Of a stretch of 64,000 bases of DNA, positions 58,947-64,000 are shown one piece after another. The DNA is taken from the NCBI RefSeq assembly GCF_003752405.1, contig NZ_RKHK01000001.1:2294001-2358000 (forward strand), read 5' to 3'. The notes under the pieces are model-generated. The model saw nothing but the letters and a program-made list of their open reading frames with translations. It had not been told where the DNA came from and did not search any database. The translations under genes were made by a program, and so were the position numbers. The stretch comes from Bogoriella caseilytica. Its GTDB lineage: Bacteria; Actinomycetota; Actinomycetes; Actinomycetales; Actinomycetaceae. How positions within the stretch are numbered: position 1 is the stretch's first letter; every line of letters begins with the position of its first letter.

Positions 58947-60467
58947 GTGCGCAGCTCTTCCCCCCGCCGCACACGCCCTTCCACCCAGCGCAGCCGGACA
59001 CCGGCCAGGCGCGGCACACTCGCCACCCTGGTCGCACTCCTCGCGCTGGCGCTCACCGTCCCCTTCGCCACCGCCGATGACCGTAGTGAACTGGTGCGCG
59101 AGCAGGAGGAGAACGAGCGCCGCCAGGCGGAGCTGCAATCCTCTCTCGAAGGCGTCGAGACTGAGCTGGCCGAGACGTACCTCGATCTGGAGGCCGCCCG
59201 CCAGCGCCTCCCGATCGCGCAGCAGGAACTCGCCGACGCCGAGGACGACCTCGCCGCGGCCGAGGCAGCGCTGATCGAGGCCGAACGTGACCTCGCCGCG
59301 GCCGAGAGCCGCCAAGAGCAGGTCGCAAGCCGCCTGGAGCTCGCCGAGAGCGAGGCCGCAGGCATGAGAGAACAGATCGCGGAGACCGCAGACATGATCG
59401 GCGGCACCCAGGCCGCCCTGGGGGATCTTGCCCGCTCGGTCTACCGCGGCGACCACACCACCTCCACCCTCGACGTCGTGCTCGGCTCAGCCAGCTCGGC
59501 CGACTTCCTGCGCAGCTACTCGGTCACCAACACCGCCGTGAGCTCCCAGACCCAGGTGCTGCGTGACCTCGAAGAGGCCGAGGCGGTCCAGCGCAACCAG
59601 CAGGAGCGCCTCGATGCGGTGACCGACCGCGTCGGGGAACTGCGCGATGCAGCCGACGCCGCCGTCGCCGACGCTGACCAGGCCCGTGCCGATGCCGACA
59701 CGGCCGTGGCGGCCGCTGACCAGGCCCGCGACGACGCCGAGGCCGCGAAGACCGCCATCGAAACAGCCCAGGCCGATGCCACGGCATTGGCCGAGCAGCT
59801 GGAGAACCAGCAGGGCGAGTACCAGGATCAGATCGCCCGGATCGAGTCCGACCAGGCCGACCTCTCCGAACGGATCGCCCAGATCGACGAAGAGAACCGC
59901 CGCGAGCGCGAGCGGCAACGTGAACGGGAGCGCGAACGCGAGGCAGAGCGGGCGCGTCAGGCAGAGCAAGCACAACGGCAGTCCGGCTCCAGTGGCACCG
60001 CGGCTCCACCGGCCCCGCCTCCGCCCCCGCCGCCGGCGAGTTCGGCACCGAACGGCTCCCGGTTCATCACCCCGGTGCCACGACCGGTCACCATCACCTC
60101 CGGCTTCGGCTGGCGCATCTACCCCATCACCGGTCAGCGGGCCCTGCACGCCGGAGTCGACCTACGTTCAGCCTGCGGTCAGGAGCAGGTGGCGATCGCC
60201 GACGGCGTGGTCGCCGAGGTGCGCCCGGTGGGATCCACGCCCACCTCCGGGAACCAGGTGCTCATCAACCACGGCGTGATGTCGGATGGGAACTCCTACA
60301 TCTCGGTGACCAACCACCTCTCGGGCTTCGCGGTCCGGGCAGGCCAGCGCGTCTCCCAGGGGCAGGTGGTCGGCTACACCGGCGCCACCGGCATGGTCAC
60401 CGGCTGCCACGTGCACCTGGAGATCTGGCGGAACGGGACCGCGATCGATCCCATGACCCAGCTGTAG
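58947..60467 (+). CDS. Secreted LytM/M23-family murein hydrolase with coiled coil (EnvC-like)
   Basis: 506 residues from a GTG after GAGGTGAA. An Arg-rich signal peptide (LATLVALLALALTVPFATA) is followed by long heptad-type coiled coils (about 45-340, rich in Ala, Glu, Asp and Gln), a proline stretch (APPAPPPPPPPA) and a LytM domain. Zinc-site residues are in HAGVDLRSA and HVHLEIW, so this one may be catalytically active, unlike E. coli EnvC. Position after ftsEX and the coiled coil suggest direct activation by FtsX during cell separation. Confidence 0.92.
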   Translation: MRSSSPRRTRPSTQRSRTPARRGTLATLVALLALALTVPFATADDRSELVREQEENERRQAELQSSLEGVETELAETYLDLEAARQRLPIAQQELADAEDDLAAAEAALIEAERDLAAAESRQEQVASRLELAESEAAGMREQIAETADMIGGTQAALGDLARSVYRGDHTTSTLDVVLGSASSADFLRSYSVTNTAVSSQTQVLRDLEEAEAVQRNQQERLDAVTDRVGELRDAADAAVADADQARADADTAVAAADQARDDAEAAKTAIETAQADATALAEQLENQQGEYQDQIARIESDQADLSERIAQIDEENRRERERQREREREREAERARQAEQAQRQSGSSGTAAPPAPPPPPPPASSAPNGSRFITPVPRPVTITSGFGWRIYPITGQRALHAGVDLRSACGQEQVAIADGVVAEVRPVGSTPTSGNQVLINHGVMSDGNSYISVTNHLSGFAVRAGQRVSQGQVVGYTGATGMVTGCHVHLEIWRNGTAIDPMTQL

Positions 60468-60473
60468 AGCCGT

Positions 60474-61766
60474 TCAGAGCCGGCCGGCCGCCTTGAGCGC
60501 CAGGTACTTGTCCGCCAGTGCGGGCGCGAGATCCTCAGGTTCGGCCTCGACGACCTCCACCCGGCGGCGGCGGAGCCGCTCGGCGGTGGCGCGGCGCTCC
60601 AGAGCCTCACGCTCGGCGGCCGCGGCATCGTAGATCCGCTCAGGTGAGGTGCGGTCGGCGCGCAGCGCCGCTGTCTCGGGGTCCGAGGCTGAGGCGAGGA
60701 CCACGGTGTGATCCCGGGCGAGCGCAGCTGCTGCGGGAAGTAAGCCCGAGACGGTACTGGAGGGATCCAGGGCCGTCATCAGCACCACCAGGGAACGCTG
60801 AGAGAGCATGTCGCGCGCCGCCTGGGTCACGGTCACCGTGTCCAGGGCGACGAGTGAAGGCTCCACCGTGGCCAGGGAGTGGGCCAGGGCGCTCATGAGC
60901 TGTGGGCCGGCCTGCCCACTGACGCGGGCACGCAGCCGCGTGTCCACCGCCACCAGATCCACCCGATCGCCGGCCTTGGTGGCCAGGGCCGCGAGCAGGA
61001 GGGCCGCCTCGATCTGGGCGTCCAGGCGCGGGGCTTCACCCAGCCGCGCCGCGGACAGGCGCGCCACGTCGATCACGATCAGCACGCGGCGGTCGCGCTC
61101 GGGCCTCCAGGTGCGCACCACGACGTCGGCGCCACGAGCCGAGGCACGCCAGTCGATGGAGCGGACGTCATCGCCGTCGACGTACTCGCGCAGCGAGTCG
61201 AACTCCGTGCCCTGGCCGCGCGAGAGCAGGGTGGTCTGGCCGTCGATCTCGCGCAATCGTGCGAGCTTCGAGGGGAGGTGGCGGCGCGACCGGAACGGCG
61301 GCAGCACCACGATCGAGGCCGGCGCCTCGAGGGAGCGCTGCCGGAACCCCAATCCGAGCGGGCCCACTGACCGGATGGTGACCAGATCGGCCTCCAGCCG
61401 CCCGCGCCGGGTCGCGAGCAGACCGGTGCGCACGCGGCGGCGTTCCCCGGCCGGGACCTGCACCCGGTGGCGATTGGTGGCAGCGCCCGCCGAGGGAGGC
61501 CAGGCATCGCGCACCAGGCCGCGCAGGGTGCGAGTGCCGGCATTCGTGAGCAGGAGGGCACTCGAGGTCGGCTCGCCCGGGCGCACCGAGAGCGGAGGAG
61601 TGCGGTCCAGTTCGATGCGCCGGGGTGAGGCCGCCAGGAGCGCGTCGACGAGCACGGCCAGCACCACCAGCAGGATCCAGCTCAGCACGGTGGCCGGGCG
61701 CGGCCACAGCAGCGCCGGGAGGGCCCCTGCGGCCATCACGGCCGCGGCGCGGACCGTGGGGAGCAT
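60474..61766 (-). CDS. DUF58 domain protein (vWA-like, MoxR partner)
   Basis: 430 residues. Two N-terminal membrane helices (about 5-22 and 27-45), a beta-rich region, and the DUF58 signature LREYVDGDDVRSIDWRASAR at about 205-225, then a von Willebrand A-like fold (RRVLIVIDVARLSAA) with a partial MIDAS. DUF58 proteins usually act with a MoxR ATPase as chaperone-like modules. The start overlaps the moxR stop as TGATG. Convergent with the murein hydrolase gene, 6 bases apart. Confidence 0.9.
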   Translation of the reverse strand: MLPTVRAAAVMAAGALPALLWPRPATVLSWILLVVLAVLVDALLAASPRRIELDRTPPLSVRPGEPTSSALLLTNAGTRTLRGLVRDAWPPSAGAATNRHRVQVPAGERRRVRTGLLATRRGRLEADLVTIRSVGPLGLGFRQRSLEAPASIVVLPPFRSRRHLPSKLARLREIDGQTTLLSRGQGTEFDSLREYVDGDDVRSIDWRASARGADVVVRTWRPERDRRVLIVIDVARLSAARLGEAPRLDAQIEAALLLAALATKAGDRVDLVAVDTRLRARVSGQAGPQLMSALAHSLATVEPSLVALDTVTVTQAARDMLSQRSLVVLMTALDPSSTVSGLLPAAAALARDHTVVLASASDPETAALRADRTSPERIYDAAAAEREALERRATAERLRRRRVEVVEAEPEDLAPALADKYLALKAAGRL

Positions 61767-62935
61767 CAGCGAGGCACCGGCACGGTGGCGAGGATGCCAT
61801 CCAGCACGGACTCGGCGGTCACGCCCTCCAACTCCGCCTCGGCCTGGAGCTGGACCCGGTGGCGCAACGTGGTGTGGGTCAGTGCCTTGACGTCGTCCGG
61901 AGTCACGTAGCTACGCCCGGAGAGCCAGGCCCAGGCCCGTGCCGTGCGCAGCAGGGCCGTGGCACCTCGCGGCGAGACGCCCTGAGCCAGTGACGGAGAC
62001 GTGCGGGTGGCGCGAACGATGTCCACCGCGTAGCCGATCACCTCGCGGGAGATCTGCACCTGGGCGATCTCCGCTCGGGCGTCGGCCAAGTCCTCCGGCC
62101 CCGCGACCACGGACACCCCGGCGGCCTGGAGATCCCGAGGGTCGAAACCGTGCGTGTGCCGGTTCAGCACCTCGATCTCCTGCTCGCGCTCGGGGATCGG
62201 GAGCAAGACCTTCAGCAAGAAGCGGTCCAGCTGCGCCTCAGGCAGTGGATAGGTGCCCTCGTACTCGATGGGGTTCTGGGTGGCGATCACCATGAAGGGG
62301 TCCGGCACCGGCTTGGGGTCGCCCTCGACCGAGACCTGGCGTTCCTCCATGGCCTCCAACAGCGCCGCCTGGGTCTTGGGAGGGGTGCGGTTGATCTCAT
62401 CGGCGAGCATCAGGTTGGTGAAGACCGGGCCCTCCCGGAAGTGGAACTCGGCGGTCCGCGCGTCGTAGACCAGGGAGCCGGTGACATCGCCCGGCATGAG
62501 GTCGGGGGTGAACTGCACGCGCTTCGTGCCGAGCTTGAGGGTGGCCGCGAGGGTGCGCACCAGGAGGGTTTTGGCCACCCCGGGTACCCCTTCGAGCAGC
62601 ACATGTCCCTGGCAGAGCAGCCCGATGACCAGACCGGTCACGGCGGCATCCTGGCCCACCACCGCCTTGCCGATCTCGGTTCGCAGCGCTGCGAGCTTGG
62701 CCCGCGCGGGGGACTCTTCCGCTGCCGGCCCTGAGGGGGCTGACGGCGCTACCGGATCGTGCTCCGCGGGAGGGCCGAGCGGCGCGCCCTGGTGCTCGGG
62801 CTGGTGCGGCTCAGGCTGCGACTGGTGCGGCACTCCTGGCTGCTGCTGGTGCGGACCGTGGGGCTGGAAGCGCTCGTCGCCGCTCGGCTGGCCCCCCGCA
62901 GGCGGGCCGGCGGGCGTGTGGGGGTACTGGCTCAT
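61766..62935 (-). CDS. MoxR-type AAA+ ATPase
   Basis: 389 residues. An 80-residue Pro/Gln/Gly/His-rich disordered N-terminus precedes the AAA+ core with Walker A GVPGVAKTLLVRT, Walker B LADEINRTPPKTQAALLEAMEE, sensor 1 ATQNPIEYEGTYPLPEAQLDRF and the arginine-rich sensor 2 lid SPRGATALLRTARAWA. MoxR ATPases help assemble or regulate protein complexes, with the DUF58 partner next door. The start overlaps the DUF4350 stop by 4 bases. Confidence 0.94.
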   Translation of the reverse strand: MSQYPHTPAGPPAGGQPSGDERFQPHGPHQQQPGVPHQSQPEPHQPEHQGAPLGPPAEHDPVAPSAPSGPAAEESPARAKLAALRTEIGKAVVGQDAAVTGLVIGLLCQGHVLLEGVPGVAKTLLVRTLAATLKLGTKRVQFTPDLMPGDVTGSLVYDARTAEFHFREGPVFTNLMLADEINRTPPKTQAALLEAMEERQVSVEGDPKPVPDPFMVIATQNPIEYEGTYPLPEAQLDRFLLKVLLPIPEREQEIEVLNRHTHGFDPRDLQAAGVSVVAGPEDLADARAEIAQVQISREVIGYAVDIVRATRTSPSLAQGVSPRGATALLRTARAWAWLSGRSYVTPDDVKALTHTTLRHRVQLQAEAELEGVTAESVLDGILATVPVPR

Positions 62936-63999
62936 GGGCGTCGGACCTCTTTCTCCAGGGCATCGAGCGTGGTGGACAGATGAAGCAGGCTGCCGTCGTC
63001 CGGCGGCGGCGGCCCGTACAGCGTGCCGGCGACATCCTCACGGGGGTGCCCCGAGGCGCGCACGACGGCGTCGATGATGCTGTCCCGCCCGGCTGAGCGG
63101 GGCAGGCCGAGGGACGTGGCCATCCGGGAGATGCTCCCGGCACGCAAGGCGGCGGCAGAGTGGTCCCGAGCGCCACTGCGCCGGTAGAGGCGCCCCCTCC
63201 CGAAGGTGGTCTCCGCCGAGGGCACCGTCACCGGCATCACCTCGACCACCACTGGGCCCATGCCCCGCCCCTGGGCCAGACCGAGCAGTGCCACGGCGGC
63301 GGCGAGCACGGCGCCGATCGTCCACAGCGCCGGGGGAACCATGGGAACGGAGTCATCCACGGCCCCGGCAGCCTCGAGATCGGGCGGGAGGTACCACAGC
63401 AGGGTCTCGTGGGCTCCGAGAGTGCGGAACGTCAGAGCGGCGTGGCCGTACTCCGCGAGCATGCCGTTCGAGACCACCTCGGGCGAGGCCAGGTAGGTGA
63501 CTGTGCCGCCATCCTGAGGCCAGGTGGCCCAGGCCCCGCCGTCGCCCGCGGGGAAGCAGAGTTCCAGCTCGTCCGGAGCACCGTCGGGCACCACCACCTG
63601 CGAGACCTCGATCTCGCCGGCAGCGGCCGCGTGCCGTTCGGGGCAGGATGCGCTCGCCGTCTGGGTGCTCACCCTGCTCGTGCTCAGTGGGAGCTCCTCC
63701 ATCAGCGGATCCCCGACGCGCAGCTGCCCGGCCAGCACCACATCCGCGCCGGTGCCCAGCAGTTGCTCCACCTGGCCGGATCGCAGCATCCGGGCGTGCG
63801 GGACGAAGACGGTGCTGCCGCTCTCGGCCTGGCGCTGCAGTTCGCTCCAGGCGCGGACCTCGCGGACGTCCACGCCCTGCTCTTCCAGGATGCGCGCCGT
63901 AGCCATCGCGCCGTTGCCCCCGGGGTTGTCCGGGGCCAGGGGTCGAGTCGAGGTGCGCGGCTCCAGCAGGGCAGTGAGAGCGAAGAGCGTAACGACCAC
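62932..63999 (-). CDS. DUF4350 domain protein, 5' end beyond the window
   Basis: At least 355 residues; the frame is open to the window edge, so the true start lies outside. A first membrane segment (VVTLFALTALLE) is followed by an extracytoplasmic DUF4350 domain (GNGAMATARILEEQGVDVREV, FVPHARMLRSGQVEQLL) and a second helix near residue 228-246 (LWTIGAVLAAAVALLGLAQG), then a cytoplasmic tail. It is the usual third member of actinobacterial DUF4350-MoxR-DUF58 operons; biochemical role unknown. Confidence 0.88.
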   Translation of the reverse strand: MVVTLFALTALLEPRTSTRPLAPDNPGGNGAMATARILEEQGVDVREVRAWSELQRQAESGSTVFVPHARMLRSGQVEQLLGTGADVVLAGQLRVGDPLMEELPLSTSRVSTQTASASCPERHAAAAGEIEVSQVVVPDGAPDELELCFPAGDGGAWATWPQDGGTVTYLASPEVVSNGMLAEYGHAALTFRTLGAHETLLWYLPPDLEAAGAVDDSVPMVPPALWTIGAVLAAAVALLGLAQGRGMGPVVVEVMPVTVPSAETTFGRGRLYRRSGARDHSAAALRAGSISRMATSLGLPRSAGRDSIIDAVVRASGHPREDVAGTLYGPPPPDDGSLLHLSTTLDALEKEVRRP

Positions 64000-64000
64000 C

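Overview
The window is 64 kb of very GC-rich, densely coding DNA with the gene families of an actinobacterium, most likely a member of the Micrococcales (low confidence at family level; Ruaniaceae, Bogoriellaceae or Beutenbergiaceae would fit). The lineage is indicated by DUF3117, DUF3107, the AdnAB helicase-nuclease, the lpdA-type NAD(P)H-quinone dehydrogenase, the O-methyltransferase/sigE/rseA/htrA/tatB block, a trimeric PNP next to a phosphosugar mutase, and many start codons placed 6-8 bases after a TAnnnT box (probable leaderless transcripts). No rRNA, tRNA, CRISPR array, insertion sequence or prophage was recognised, and no stretch over about 300 bases lacks a gene.

Layout. 1-3.6 kb: two DUF202 membrane proteins, a cytosolic GH2 glycosidase and a YihY/BrkB membrane protein. 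3.6-4.7 kb: mannose-1-phosphate guanylyltransferase. 4.7-10.8 kb: nucleoside salvage (M20 amidohydrolase, cdd, deoA, then on the other strand punA and a phosphohexo/phosphopentomutase). 10.8-17.3 kb: glycerophosphodiesterase, quinone dehydrogenase, dapE, LOG-family protein, DUF3117 and leucyl aminopeptidase. 17.4-19.3 kb: a NarL-type two-component pair. 19.3-24.9 kb: O-methyltransferase and the envelope-stress operon sigE-rseA-htrA-tatB, then mrp. 25-32 kb: stress protein, isomerase, esterase, GNAT, aminopeptidase P, PHP phosphoesterase and MarC. 32-42.7 kb: DEAD-box helicase, DUF3107, adnA-adnB, a phosphotransferase and a methyltransferase. 42.9-47.6 kb: a compact Tad/Flp pilus operon. 47.6-52.6 kb: a MarR-controlled divergent redox/detoxification locus. 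52.8-56 kb: lipoprotein, LysR regulator and Bcr/CflA exporter. 56-60.5 kb: prfB, ftsE, ftsX and a LytM murein hydrolase. 60.5-64 kb: DUF58, MoxR and DUF4350 genes, the last cut by the window edge.

Most blocks match, from memory, the gene order of other actinobacteria (in M. tuberculosis terms the Rv3303c-Rv3315c, Rv1202-Rv1231c, Rv3201c-Rv3211, Rv3654c-Rv3660c and Rv3101c-Rv3105c neighbourhoods). The accessory parts are about 26.6-28.4 kb and 47.6-56 kb. I found no convincing wholly new system. The most informative observations are the recurrent leaderless-promoter signature, an O-methyltransferase that appears to start at AUC, a MarR operon with a clear two-site operator, a duplicated hairpin plus the 3' end of pepP, and three convergent gene pairs that share a CTAG stop.
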